This document shows positions 1-10,738 of a DNA stretch of 64,000 nucleotides, one piece after another (positions within the stretch are counted from its first letter, which is position 1; each line of letters begins with the position of its first letter). Below the pieces are notes generated by a model. That model was not told the DNA's origin and searched no databases. It worked only from the letters and a program-made list of their open reading frames with translations. The stretch comes from Phorcus lineatus (taxonomy: Eukaryota; Mollusca; Gastropoda; Trochida; Trochidae), in NCBI GenBank assembly GCA_921293015.1, contig OV121090.1:15035304-15099303 (forward strand), given 5' to 3'. Position numbers and translations under genes: made by a program.

Positions 1-2030
1 AAAGGCTTTTGACACTGTGGACTGGATTTTTCTAGATAAAACCCTTCAATTCTTTAATTTCGGAAACTCAATAAGAAAGTGGGTGAAAACTTTTTATAAT
101 GATATTGAAACCTGCATATTGGTTAACGGATTTGGCTCTGATTTCTTCAAAATTTCAAGGGGATGTCGTCAGGGAGATCCCCTATCCCCTTACTTGTTTA
201 TATTATGTGTTGAAATATTAGCTAATATGATTAGAAATGACCCAAATATAAAAGGCATACAAATTGATAATATTGAGTATCTATTGGCACAATTTGCCGA
301 TGACACTACCTGTATGCTTGATGGCACTGAGCGTTGTCTGTATGCTGTTATGCAAACACTAGAACAATTTGCACGTTTCTCAGGATTGAAAGTTAATGTT
401 GACAAGACTAGGATTTTGTGGTTGGGATCAAAGAAACGTTCTAGAATGAAGCTGTGCCCTCAGTGGAAATTAAATTGGGACCAAGATTCATTTACATTAC
501 TGGGAATCCATTTTAGTTTAGATCTTGACGATATGACCAAAATGAATTATGATGAAAAGCTCCTAAAATGTCAAACAATAATGAACTTATGGTCGGCCAG
601 AAATCTCACTCCTTTCGGCAGAAACACAGTACTAAAATCACTTATTCTTCCAAAACTAAACCACCTCTTTTCAACAATCCCAGACCCACCGGAAAAAATC
701 ATTAATGATTTTCAAAGTAAATGCTTCAAATTCATATGGAAAAATAAACCCGATAAAATAAAGAGAGGCCAGGCCATATGTAGTTCAAAAGACGGAGGTT
801 TCAAAGTTCCTAAGATAAAAGAGATAATCCAAGCCCAAAAACTGTCCGTTCTGAGACGTTACTATAAAAAGCCAACACTTTGGGCGAACTTAATCGATCA
901 AAACTTACCAAAAATAAACTCCTTAAGCATTTGAGAATTAAACTGTTATCATTTGAAGAATGAAATCATCTCAAACATCAGAAACCCGTTCTATATAGAC
1001 CTAGTCTCATCCTGGTTTGACTTTATAAAACATATTACACCTCAATCGGAAACAGACATTCTAAATCAAACAATCTGGCATAACCGCAACATTATGATCG
1101 GAAATAAATCCATTCATTACTCAGATTGGAACTCGAAAGGAATTCACTTTATAAATGATCTCTTTGACAAAAATGGCTCCTTTCTAGAACTGAAAGACCT
1201 AAACAAACAACACGATATTAACACAAACTTCATTCTATATTATGGCTTGATACAAGCAACAAAAACATATATAAAATCAACTGGATACACAGTAAAGGAA
1301 AGGTTAAATTCCCCAATTTTCCCTCTTTTCATAAAACATCTCTGCAAAGAAAACAAAGGATCCAGATATTATTATTCAATTCTCACAGAGAAACAATGCA
1401 TCAAAAACAAACATACTAACAAGTGGAATTTCGAATTACAGTGCAACATTCCTGTCGAAACATGGTCCAAATACAACATGATACCTTTCAGATGCACTTC
1501 CCATACAAATATTCAATGGTTCCAATACAAAATCCTGCACCATATCTTGCCAACAAATGCTCGCTTATACAAAATGGGATATACAAAATCAAATCTATGC
1601 GACTATTGTTCAGACAAAATAGATACAGTTCAACATTTATTCTGGGATTGTGTTTTTGTGAAACCATTATGGGAAAAACTGGAAGATTGGCTCTCAGACA
1701 AAGCTCAAATTAAAATTCATTTCACTAAAGCAAATATATTAATTGGTTATCCGGAGAGAAACAATGATCCATTAAACATAATTATCCTGATTTTCAAAAA
1801 AAAACTATTTTTGATTATAAACAGAAGAGACTGCCAGACTTCCAAACTTTAATAACAAAAGTCAGAGATTATTATTATATAACTAAATGTGCTGCCGAAA
1901 TTTCAAATAGAAATGATGTGTTCTTTAAGTTTTGGTCATCATGTCATTTTTTGTTTATGTAATTATCTTGTGTGATTGATACATGTATATATTCTTGGAA
2001 ATAAAACTATAAATAAAAAAAAATAAAAAA
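1..2030 (+). mobile_element. L1/Tx1-like LINE, 3' half, running in from the left edge
   Basis: The window opens inside the reverse transcriptase of a non-LTR retrotransposon and follows it to its 3' end. The coding part ends near 1962 and is followed by a short 3' UTR and an A-rich tail (about 2010-2030, A8 and A6 runs around a T). The order of RT, thumb, long linker and C-terminal zinc knuckle, and the 'GRNTVLKSLILPKLNHLF' type thumb, match the L1/Tx1 group. Related copies lie at 37188-40027 and 55252-56495 on the minus strand. The 5' end and the left target-site copy are outside the window. Confidence 0.9.
2..1962 (+). pseudogene. LINE ORF2 C-terminal part (reverse transcriptase and zinc knuckle)
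   Basis: The protein would be the endonuclease/RT polyprotein that copies LINE RNA at the nicked target. Visible in order: KAFDTVDW (RT motif with the first catalytic Asp) at the very left edge; RQGDPLSPYLF; FADDTTCML with the catalytic Asp pair near 295-310; the thumb GRNTVLKSLILPK; and a CDYC...HLFWDC zinc knuckle near 1600-1650. One in-frame TGA (932-934) splits an otherwise continuous frame. A frame change in the A-run near 1798-1804 moves the last ~50 residues, ending FWSSCHFLFM, into another frame that stops at about 1962. With two lesions in about 650 codons this is a fairly young dead copy. Confidence 0.88.
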
Positions 2031-2208
2031 TTTCTGTTGATTTTTTGTCCCATAAAACTACCCCTAGTAGGGTCCTCTGTAGGGGATCCTGTTGGAGGGA
2101 TTGTTGTTGCCAGGTCCGCGGGAGTACTCACGTACAGGACCATGTCTCCATCCCGTGAATCTAGCTAAGATAATTTGCTGTACATTGATTTATAACATAA
2201 AACCTTTT
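2031..2208. other. Short unassigned spacer
   Basis: This lies between the LINE tail and the next element. It has a slightly GC-richer stretch around 2055-2155, but I recognise no gene or repeat in it. Confidence 0.5.
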
Positions 2209-2368
2209 GAGTATGGTTGCTGACCGATTTATCACATTGAAAACGTCTAATGTTCAGGTTTGGTTGCAGTTGCCTAGCTATAGGCAACTGCAACCAAATT
2301 CATGAAACCATCAAAATACACGTTTTCATAGAACAGAAAAGTCTTGACTAAACATAATTTGGTTGCAG
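2209..2368 (+). repeat. Left terminal inverted arm, with an internal perfect palindrome
   Basis: It contains an 18-bp perfect inverted repeat (TTTGGTTGCAGTTGCCTA and its complement, about 2259-2298) around a four-base centre, then a second GGTTGCAG motif at 2361. Its inverted partner is 8768-8910. Confidence 0.7.
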
Positions 2369-3024
2369 AGAGAAACTAAACCATGATATCGCAAATGTAG
2401 GAACTATACCTGGCTGTTTATTTACTTTTTAATGAAACATCGGCAACTTGCTAAAAGCTACCGAATCCCGTTTTTGATCATGTCGTGTCCCGCTTCGCTG
2501 TCGTTTCTGACAAAGTGCATGGAAAATTTCTACTAACCTTGTTAAATCTTACATTCTCGATAGTTAATCATGTCTTGGTAAGTATTTATGACATTCTTTG
2601 ACCAAATTATTCCTAAATTGCCATTTGTTTTTACAACGTGGCCCCGAAACGATATCGAATTGTTGTCAGATCTCAACACAATTCTCATTGGCTGTAACAG
2701 ATGCCTCTGATTGCAAACTAATAGAAACTTGATAGAAAATAAACATCAGCAAGTAAGTTTAATGATTAGTTTCTGTCAAAAAAACGATGAAAATCAATCG
2801 TGAGTAAGTAAAAAGGAATGTCAAAATTTTATTGAAAATGTTTTATACTGAATTAGCCAATTGACGACGTGTTACGTAGTGCATGGCATTACGTCACACT
2901 ATGTTTCAGAGGGAACATGTCAAACTGAAACTGTTGATTTGATCGTTTTCTCTTTAGGTAAATTTGAAGTCTGCTGCAACCAAATTGATCTGATAAGCTT
3001 TTAAAAAAATAATTTTATTACCTG

Positions 3025-3293
3025 AGTATAGCACTATTGACCATATATTTTCACTAAATGCTGTAGTAAAAAAGTATGCTCATAAGAGAAGGGGCATATT
3101 CTAATTTGTCTTTATAGATTTTGCGAAAGCCTTTGATACTATTAATCATAAAGTTCTCTTTGATTGTCTAACTGGTAAATACTTCAATATCTTAGTATCA
3201 ATGTATTCGAAGCTGGTAGGTTGTTTTAGGACTCCAAGTGGCCTCACTGATACTTTCAAATGTAACCAAAGTACCCGTCAAGGATGTATTTTA
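3025..3293 (+). pseudogene. LINE reverse transcriptase fragment, 5' side of the insertion
   Basis: Reads PEYSTIDHIFSLNAVVKKYAH..., then FIDFAKAFDTINHKVLF (RT motif with the first catalytic Asp), and ends at NQSTRQGCIL, exactly where RT families continue SPLLF. There is one in-frame stop, TAA just before the FVFIDF segment. The right part of the same protein is at 7356-8662. Confidence 0.82.
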
Positions 3294-3295
3294 AA

Positions 3296-4423
3296 GATAA
3301 TATATCCACATAGGGGGTACAATTAGCGGAAATACTTCATAACACAGTTAAGAATAAATATCAACAACTATTTAGGTTCACATTCACCTGAAAAAAAGCA
3401 GAAAAAACGTGTTTTATAAACACTTCCGGAAAACAGACGCGAAACGTTTTATTAGCCAATCAGATGCTAGGAGGGTTGTGACGACATAGACAGGACTCGT
3501 TAACGACTGGCTGACCTGTGTCATTGTTTACATTATAGATTCCAGCTGTCGTGAACGTATATATTTTCACTGATTGTACTTATAAAAAAAGCCCCTAAGT
3601 CACCAAAGCTATTGATATCAATACATCGACATATTCTGTTTCACATTATTTAACTTGTTATTTGTTTGGGTTGTTAATCTCCGATAATGCCGATCGAGTG
3701 AACCCAAACTGGTATCTGCCGCCATTGTGACTGTTTTTTGTTTGAACACCTAGACAGATCGACTATCCCCCTGTGTAGTTGATTGACCATTGTATATGTA
3801 GAATATTTGTTACTACTTTTCTGCCATTTTAAAGTGTCAACTCAATATCGTAACTCTTTGTTTCTGTTTTGCATAACTGTAACAATGAGATCTTGCTTTT
3901 GATGGACTGCCTCTCGGCAACTTCCGGATCTCGTCATTGGGATACGACGGTTCCGAGCAGCTGATTTTGGCCTTATTAACCAGTTATTAGTGATAATGAA
4001 GATCAAATCTTTGATGTGTTGTAAATGTACCTCTTGATTCGCTATTTGCCACCTTCATAAAAAATTAGAGTTACGTACTAATGTATTTTGCATAGTAAGG
4101 ATACAGATTATTGTTGTTTTGTGTGAGTTAATGTTTGAGATAAAGAGTGTTGTACTAATCTAGAGGGACGTAGGCCAATATTGTTAATAATAACACAACA
4201 TTTATTGTTGATTGTGATGTAAGGTAAAGCCTGCTTGGAAATGCATTGTAAATATGAAATTCTTTTTCAGTTTTAACTATTTCAAACAAATAAAAACATT
4301 AAGGCTGAAAAGCATATCATTTCCATTTCCGTCAGTACTTAAGTACCGCTATTTTACCAGAGAGAGGTTTTTAGCTACCTAACACTACTTTTTCACACCA
4401 GACAATATAGTCATAAAGTTATT
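3296..4423. other. Left non-coding part of the TTAA element
   Basis: AT-rich sequence without a convincing open frame. The only notable parts are the 13-bp terminus at 3295 and a somewhat GC-richer stretch around 3420-3500. Confidence 0.5.
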
Positions 4424-6004
4424 ATACCCCCGCCTTACAGCGTAAGCGGGGGTATATAGCGTTCATTCTGTCCGTCCGTCTGTCCGTCTGTCCGTCTGTC
4501 CGTCCGTCACAAATCTTTGTCCGGAGCATATCTCCTAAACTATACATGCTAGCTTCACCAAACTTCATACACTTATCAACCATGATCCCTAGATGTGCCT
4601 TTTGAGGGTTACACCAACAAATGATTTTTATTTTTTGCGGTTTCCATGGAAACATGACTAAAACAGTGACTCTATGACCAAGTCCTTTGTCCGGAGCATA
4701 TCTCCTAAACTATACATGCTAGCTTCAACAAACTTCATACACTTACCAACCATGATCCCTAGATGTGCCTTTTGAGGGTTACACCAACAAATGATTTTTA
4801 TTTTTTGCGGTTTCCATGGAAACATGACTTAAACAGTGACAAAGTCCTTTGTACGGAGTATATCTTCATAACTATACATGCTATCTTTACCAAACTTCAT
4901 ACACTTATCAACCATGATCACTTGATGTGCCTTTTGAGGGTTAGACCAACAAATGATTTTTATTTTTTTGGCGGTTTCCATGGAAACATGACTAAAACAG
5001 TGACTCTATGACCAAGTCCTTTGTCCGGAGCATATCTCCTTAACTATACATGCTAGCTTCCCCAAACTACATCCACTTATCAACCATGATCCCTAGATGT
5101 GCCTTTTGAGGGTTAGACCAACAAATGATTTTTATTTTTTGCGGTTTCCATGGAAACATGACTTAAACAGTGATAAAGTCCTTTGTACGGAGTATATCTT
5201 CATAACTATACATGCTATCTTTACCAAACTTCATACACTTATCAACCATGATCACTTGATGTGCCTTTTGAGGGTTAGACCAACAAATGATTTTTATTTT
5301 TTTGGCGGTTTCCATGGAAACATGACTAAAACAGTGAATCTATGACAAAGTGCTTTTTCCTGAGCATATCTCCTTAACTATACATGCTATCATCCCCAAA
5401 CTACATCCACTTATCAACCATGATCCCTGGATGTGCCTTTTGAGTGTTGGATCAACAAAAGATTTATATTTTTCTCGGTTTCCATGGAAATATGACTAAA
5501 ACAGTGAATCTATGACAAAGTCCTTTGTCCGGAGCATATCTCCTAAACTATACATGCTATCTTCACCAAACTTCATACACTTATCAACCATGATCCCTAG
5601 ATGTGCCTTTTGAGGGTTAGACCAACAAATGATTTTTATTTTTAGCGGTTTCCATGGAAACATGACTAAAACAGTGAATTTATGACTAAGTCCTTTGTCC
5701 GGAGTATATCTTCTAAACCGTACATGCTATCTTCACCAAACTTCATACACTTATCAACCATGATCCATGTTTGGTGCGCCTTTTGAGGGTAAGACCAAAA
5801 AATTGTTTTTATTTTTTGCGGTTTACATGGAAACGTTACTAAAACAATGACTATCTGACAAAGTACTTTTTCCTGAGCATATCTCCTAAACTATACATGC
5901 TAGCTTCAACAAACTTAATACACATATCAACCATGATCCTTAAGTGAGCTTTTTGAGGGTTAGACCAACAAAGAAAACCAGACTATAGTTTGAAGCGGGG
6001 GTAT
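4424..6004 (+). repeat. 170-bp tandem array bounded by inverted GC-rich ends
   Basis: Nine units of 162-173 bp, each starting near CTTTGTCCGGAGCATATCTC, begin at 4515, 4685, 4847, 5019, 5181, 5353, 5523, 5693 and 5866. Units 2-5 alternate 162 and 172 bp and form a higher-order dimer of 334 bp (4685-5018 and 5019-5352). Each unit carries the palindrome TTTCCATGGAAA. The array opens with ATACCCCCGC followed by a (CCGT/CTGT)n run and closes with AAGCGGGGGTAT, so the whole looks like a discrete element. This layout is similar to bivalve 'pearl'-type elements, but that comparison is unverified. The apparent open frames across the dimers are not genes. Confidence 0.85.
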
Positions 6005-6607
6005 GTGAGCTGTGCTCACTTCTTTACTTGTTACCTAACAGTCTACATGAAATGCCACACACGTGTACATTATGGCAGATAAGCAATAAACTTAATGACC
6101 TCAGCACCTGGCACATTTCCAATAGGTAATACACAAGGCACTGATTAGTTATCTAAACTTTATCCTCACACATGATCAACAGCCTTTATTGAAACTTGAC
6201 AATATATTAACAAATCTGTATTACTAAATATCTTATTTCATACTGCAATGTTTATCAATATCAAATAGGTTATAAATTATCCACTGTAAGGCTACATAAA
6301 ATGGTAAATGTTTCTCCGGGGCAGCTTTATGACTCTAATTTTACTTTTTGTTGCTTCTAAAATGACGGTGTAGCCAGAAATTTTAATTTTTCATAATTGT
6401 TATAACCAAAACTGTAGTGTCAACATACAAACATAAGTGACGTGCCCCATATGCAATCAAATACTAAAAGTTCAAACAATTGTTGGGGTTTGAATTAATA
6501 ATTTCTGCGACTTATCTAAAGAGATATAAATCTATACTGCAGATAAAAAGTCAAAATTCGTCTGCAAAATCATCAATTATAAAACTCCCCAAAAGTTTTA
6601 TGATTAT
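6005..6607. other. Unassigned AT-rich stretch downstream of the THAP gene
   Basis: This lies 3' of the minus-strand THAP frame, where a Kolobok transposase exon would be expected. I see no coding similarity, so any catalytic domain is missing or unrecognisable here. Confidence 0.5.
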
Positions 6608-7213
6608 TTATCCCACCTCCTCCTGAATAGAATTTTGAATTAGCCTTTCTTTGAAATTCCTTACCCTCTTTCGTTCCCTCTTCTCAAAGTATTCCGTCCG
6701 TTTTCTCTTCCGATATGGTTGACTGTCATATCTCGCTGGACAGACGGGTAGCGGGCCTGTTATCATCCTCATCTGTTTATTAACTGTTAGTACGGCATTT
6801 TTGACGAGTTTTTTCCTTTGTGGGGCAAGTCCAAAGTCCGTTTCGAAATCGTAGGAAAGATCATAACAGTGCTCTGTGAAATGATCGGAGCAGATGACAG
6901 ACCTGTCATTGGGACTCCACTTCGCTCTTTTCTGACTAACAAACTTTGTCCAATTCGCGAATTGGACAGGATCGTTCGGAAACCGATGCAGTTGAATGTC
7001 TCCTGATTTCTTATTAGTACAGTTGGCAGCAACGCAGGAAGAAGTAACGTCTCTTTCGCAATGAAAACGTAGACGAATGCGACCCATATCTGCATTGATA
7101 TATACTTGTTTACAAACAAACGCGGAGCGAGTCCTGTCTATGACGTCACAGCCGCCGAAGGAGAGCTCAGGCCACTCTAGGGACTTTTTTAATTGGGCTT
7201 TCGAGGTGGCCAA
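6608..7213 (-). CDS. THAP-domain protein, probable DNA-binding part of a Kolobok-like transposase
   Basis: 201 codons. THAP domains are C2CH zinc-dependent DNA-binding folds used by several transposases and by host factors derived from them. The signature is visible: Cys60 and Cys65, Trp88 (FANWTKF), Pro101, then Cys108 and His111 in CSDHF, followed by a basic linker and AVLTV. The C-terminus (about 164-195) is strongly basic (RKRKRTEYFEKRERKRVRN), like a nuclear localisation or DNA-contact segment. Met43, just before the domain, is a more natural THAP start than the first Met, since THAP domains usually sit at the N-terminus. The frame ends in EEVG just before a GTGGGATAA stretch that could be a splice donor. 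It lies about 140 bp inside the right terminus of a TTAA-flanked element, which supports a transposon origin. Confidence 0.75.
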   Translation of the reverse strand: MATSKAQLKKSLEWPELSFGGCDVIDRTRSAFVCKQVYINADMGRIRLRFHCERDVTSSCVAANCTNKKSGDIQLHRFPNDPVQFANWTKFVSQKRAKWSPNDRSVICSDHFTEHCYDLSYDFETDFGLAPQRKKLVKNAVLTVNKQMRMITGPLPVCPARYDSQPYRKRKRTEYFEKRERKRVRNFKERLIQNSIQEEVG

Positions 7214-7355
7214 TTTCTACGCACTTTGAACCATTATATCTTTTTAATTAAATGACGCATCGAAACTCTGTTTGGTGTTTTATTTACTTGAATGTATTGT
7301 CTTTATGAAAATGGGGATTGAAGTCGGATACAAAACTGGGATATAATATCTTTAA

Positions 7356-8662
7356 GTCCTTTAATATTCACTATCTTCATTAACAAGCTTTTTACAGTTT
7401 TAGAAAATTTTGGAGGAAAGCGTGTAAATATAAGTGTTAATGTGGAAAATTTTTATGCATTAATGTTTGCAGATGATGTGTCAGAGGTTGCTGATACAGC
7501 ACTTCAGTTGCAGAAAAGGTTAAATGCACTAGAGTTATTTTGTAGGCACGCTGGCATGAAGGTAAACTTAGATAAAACAAAGATTATCGTGTTTCGCAAT
7601 TCAGGATATTTGAGGCATTATGAAAAATGTTTTTTTTTGAAGGGAAACAGATTGAGGTTGTATCTTCTTATAGGTATCTTGGCATAGTTTTCACACCTAC
7701 ACTTTCATGGACTAAGGCTAAACACTGTCTGACTTCCCAAGGTAATAAAGCACTTATCTCTATATATTCTTTTCAAAGAACTTTTAGAACTTTGTTGCCT
7801 AATGATCTATTTAAAATGTTTGATTCTATTATTCTGCCTATTTTGTGTTATGGATCTGAAGTCTGGGGAAAATCTTATTGTAAAGTTATTGAAAGCCTCC
7901 AGATTAAAGTTTGTACGCAGTTGGTAGAAATGTTAGTAGCAGTATTGTTTTTGGAGAATGTGGTCGGCTTCCATTACAGTTTAATTATATGTCTAGAGCG
8001 GTCAAATATGGGTGTAGGTTAATTCAGCTAGATCCACAAAGACTTCCATATCAGGGTTATAATATGTTAAAATATCTTGATGATTCGTGTAGATCCACTT
8101 GGGTTACATACATAAAGAATATCTTATATCCATATGGTTTTGGATTTGTATGGCTCTCACAAGATGTTGGGGATAGCAAGGCTTTTTTTTAATAATTTAA
8201 ACTTAAACTTTCTGATATTCTGAAACAATCATGGTCTGCCAACATTCATAATCTTTCAGATTCATTTATTTATAAACAATTTAAAACATTACTACAAGTG
8301 GAGAGCTATCCTTCATTATCAATATCTCCTTATCTTAAATCTCTCTTAGCAAAATTTAGGTGTATCATTTTGGGCTAGGCATAGAAACAGGATGATACAA
8401 AAATTTATCAATTCCTGACAGAGTATGTTCTTACTGCTAAATAAACAATATGACCATCATTGAAGACGAATTGCACATTCTATTTTATTGTAAATTATAT
8501 GATGATGCTAGAAATAAGTTTATTACTCCATTATTGTACTGTACTGTTAACAACTACAATTTCATCTACCTCCTTAACAATAAAGATAGAAATATTATCT
8601 TAAATGTATGTACATTCCTAAAATGTATTAATAAAACCAGAGCTAAAATTGTAAATGCATAA
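7356..8662 (+). pseudogene. LINE reverse transcriptase and C-terminal region, 3' side of the insertion
   Basis: It resumes the RT split at 3293: SPLIFTIFINKLF, then LMFADDVSEVAD with the catalytic Asp pair near 7470, MKVNLDKTKIIVF, YRYLGIVFTPTLSW, LPILCYGSEVWGK, then FGECGRLPLQF. Frame changes lie near 7635 (T-run), near 7910 and after 8190. A last open piece, EDELHILFYCKLYDDARNKF, keeps part of the zinc-knuckle region. The residue pattern matches the LINE at 31640-35050. Confidence 0.8.
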
Positions 8663-8767
8663 AACCTGTAAACTTTTATGTGCGCTTGTAAAAAAATTGG
8701 AAAAATAGTTTGCATTATGGGCCTGTGGCCTCTATACTGAATAAAATGTCTGTCTGTCTTTTATTAC

Positions 8768-8910
8768 CTGCAACCAAATTATTATTAGCCAAGACATGAA
8801 AAATTATGAATATTTGACAAAAAAATAATTTGGTTGCAGTTGCCTATAAGGGACTGCAACAAAACTCGAAAATGACTTTCATGATGATTTACCATTTTGC
8901 AACCAAACTC
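8768..8910 (-). repeat. Right terminal inverted arm
   Basis: Read on the minus strand it shows the same ordered blocks as 2209-2368: GAGTTTGGTTGC, a degraded palindrome half, TATAGGCAACTGCAACC, GTCTTGGCTAA, then AATTTGGTTGCAG. It is more diverged on its outer side, where TTGCCTATAAGGGACTGC replaces the perfect palindrome. Confidence 0.7.
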
Positions 8911-9019
8911 CATGATTCCTAATAATACGATAAGTTACAGTCAATTATTTCAGCTTTCAGAATATCTTCATCTGAACTATTTTCAAGGACTAGGTAGCAT
9001 ACGTTCTAGATACCCCGTC
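8911..9019. other. Short unassigned spacer
   Basis: Between the nest and the Penelope-like remnant; nothing recognised. Confidence 0.4.
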
Positions 9020-10385
9020 ATTTGGATCCCTCAATTACTTCGTCCTCGGGCTCGGAATGAGCCTCGGTATGAGCGGTTTGCGTAATCAGAGGGTTCTCTG
9101 ATATTTGATTCTTTCTATAGTTTAATCTTGATCGGGATCTTGATCGAGAATTTTGTCTTTCTTCAACTTTTGTTGGTTGGTTGCGCCTGTTTTTTCTTGT
9201 CCCGAAATTAACAGTAAGTCTGTTGGTAATTTGTGGTTTAGACGTTACCGCCTCTGCATAACTTTTCTTTGCATCTTTGTTTGCAGTTACAAATCAATTT
9301 GTAGAGCTTTCTGTCTCCTTTGAGGCGTATTTGGTGAGCCACTTTTCAAGTCGCTCTGCAGAAATGTCTTCCTGTAGTTTGCAGGATTCATTCCACATTT
9401 CCTGAACTTACCTTTTTCCTGAACTTATATATATTCAAAGACAAATAATAACACATGGCCAACATTACTCCAACATGTTTCATTAATAATCAGGGAGTCT
9501 TACAAAAATAGGTATGACGTTATGATGTCACAATACAATTGACGTGGTATGGCGTCACAATGTAGTTAGCGATAGGATGGACACAATATTGACTTGATAG
9601 AGGAAATAAATATTATAATTCTTTAGCTTAAAGTTGAGGTTTTAACATTTTAATGGCAAAGTCTTCTTTCAACTGACGCATTATTCTGTCATTTTTATCC
9701 ACTTTGTTGAATGGGAATATTTTAAATTTAATGTCTTTGTCTTTTGCACAGGTATCCAAGTGGGCACTAAGTGGTATACAACGCGTCCCAGGACATATTA
9801 TTTCAGCTCAACGAGCCTCTTCAGGCCATACATACAACGGATAATGCCTTGCCAAGCAACGTCATCGTGTACAATATGACGTCATGACATTCTTACGTCA
9901 CAATATAGGTTACTATAAACATGTACAGCAAAACATTAAGTTCTCGAATTTAACCTAGGTGAAAACATTTTGATAAATCTGCTTTCTTTCGTTTCTAAAA
10001 GCTTATTGTTATCACAATTTAATGTATAAATTGGGACATATGTAGGTCTTTCAAGAAATCATTATCTTGTGTCCATAATATAAAACAGTCACCCAAAAAT
10101 CTTTTCCAACCTTCGTTTTCGATTTCATCTCCAAACTTTTGGCCAACCTTACGGTTTAATCACTCTTCTAGGTATCCTAGTACAAGTGTAGCGTTTCCAT
10201 GGCTGTCCCCTTTATTTGTTAGTTTCATTAAAATGAAAATTATTTGTAAGGATTGTTTCACACTTTCTATGATGAAATCTTTTGAAATCCTCTCAGGTAA
10301 CTCTTGTGAGTGTTTATCCAACCAATAATGAATTGCTTCTTTACCTAAGTCAGAGGGATATTTGAATAAAGGTTAGTCACATCAA
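9020..10385 (-). mobile_element. Penelope-like element remnant
   Basis: Old, broken minus-strand retroelement. Its RT side (10060-10385) shows DVTNLYSNIP and WKRFLGDCFILW, both typical of Penelope RT. Its C-terminal side (about 9625-9860) shows CIPLSAHLDTCAKD and KIFPFNKVDKNDR, typical of the GIY-YIG nuclease tail of this group. A separate open-frame remnant at 9020-9415 has an SRSRSRSR run and KKSYAEAV; I cannot place it, and it could belong to a tandem partner copy. The RT side is cut off at 10386 by copy A of the large TIR element. Confidence 0.7.
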
Positions 10386-10738
10386 CATTCCCGGGAAGCC
10401 GGTGACTGCTAAAATGAGATTAAAGATCGACTGAAATGGCAACTTTCGTGATTCATAAAATAGGTATTCTAATTTGCCAATATCTTGACTTTAAATTTTC
10501 GAAATCGGCCCATAAACAACTTTAATACGTCTTTTTCGAATCACCAGCTAATTAGCACCAGTGAACAGAACTGAACTGGCCAGTGGTCACCGAGGCGTGT
10601 CTTGCCGCGTTTCCTACCGCGTGACGTGCTAGTTGGCGGAAATATAACCTTCTTAATGAAAAAACAACAGTCTTAACAACTGTTTAAACATATCTAAAGT
10701 CATCCAAACAACTCAAACCTCCGATAAATTGATGTTTA

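Larger units (their letters stand above)
3295..7351 (-). mobile_element. Kolobok-like DNA transposon (TTAA target, THAP gene)
   Basis: 4,057 bp between two TTAA copies (3291-3294 and 7352-7355). Removing it and one TTAA rejoins a LINE frame perfectly (GCI-L-SPLIF). The ends are inverted: AGATAATATATCC on the left, AGATATTATATCC read inward from the right, 12 of 13 identical. The right part encodes a THAP-domain protein on the minus strand. A TTAA target together with a THAP domain is the hallmark of the Kolobok superfamily; that link is from family knowledge. I do not see the catalytic transposase domain, so this copy looks non-autonomous or internally deleted. A 170-bp tandem-repeat unit (4424-6004) sits inside. 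Confidence 0.75.
3025..8758 (+). mobile_element. 5'-truncated CR1/jockey-like LINE, split by a TTAA element
   Basis: A LINE copy flanked by a perfect 12-bp target duplication, TTTTATTACCTG, at 3013-3024 and 8759-8770. It starts inside the RT (frame PEYSTIDHIFSLNAVVKKY directly after the target copy) and ends in a 3' UTR with a GGGCC...GGCC hairpin motif and AATAAAATGTCTGTCTGTCTT. The RT coding is interrupted after TRQGCIL at 3291 and resumes with SPLIFTIFINKL at 7356, because the 4,057-bp element 3295-7351 sits inside. The family resembles the minus-strand LINE at 31640-35050. Confidence 0.85.
2209..8910. mobile_element. MITE-like element with long palindromic inverted termini, split by nested insertions
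   Basis: Outer shell of a nest. Left terminus 2209-2368 and right terminus 8768-8910 are inverted versions of each other over about 150 bp. Both contain, in mirrored order, a GAGTWTGGTTGC block, a TATAGGCAACTGCAACC block, a GTCTTGRCTAA block and an AATTTGGTTGCAG block. Removing the LINE at 3025-8758 and one target copy leaves an element of about 950 bp without recognisable coding sequence. The exact outer ends and target duplication are not clear. A further CTGCAACCAAATT copy at 2974-2986 looks like an internal repeat of the terminal motif. Superfamily not assigned. Confidence 0.65.

Noticed and set aside
4763-5345. Two nearly identical 82-codon open frames
   Set aside because: They are translations of the 334-bp dimers in the 170-bp tandem array; repetition, not selection, explains the similarity.
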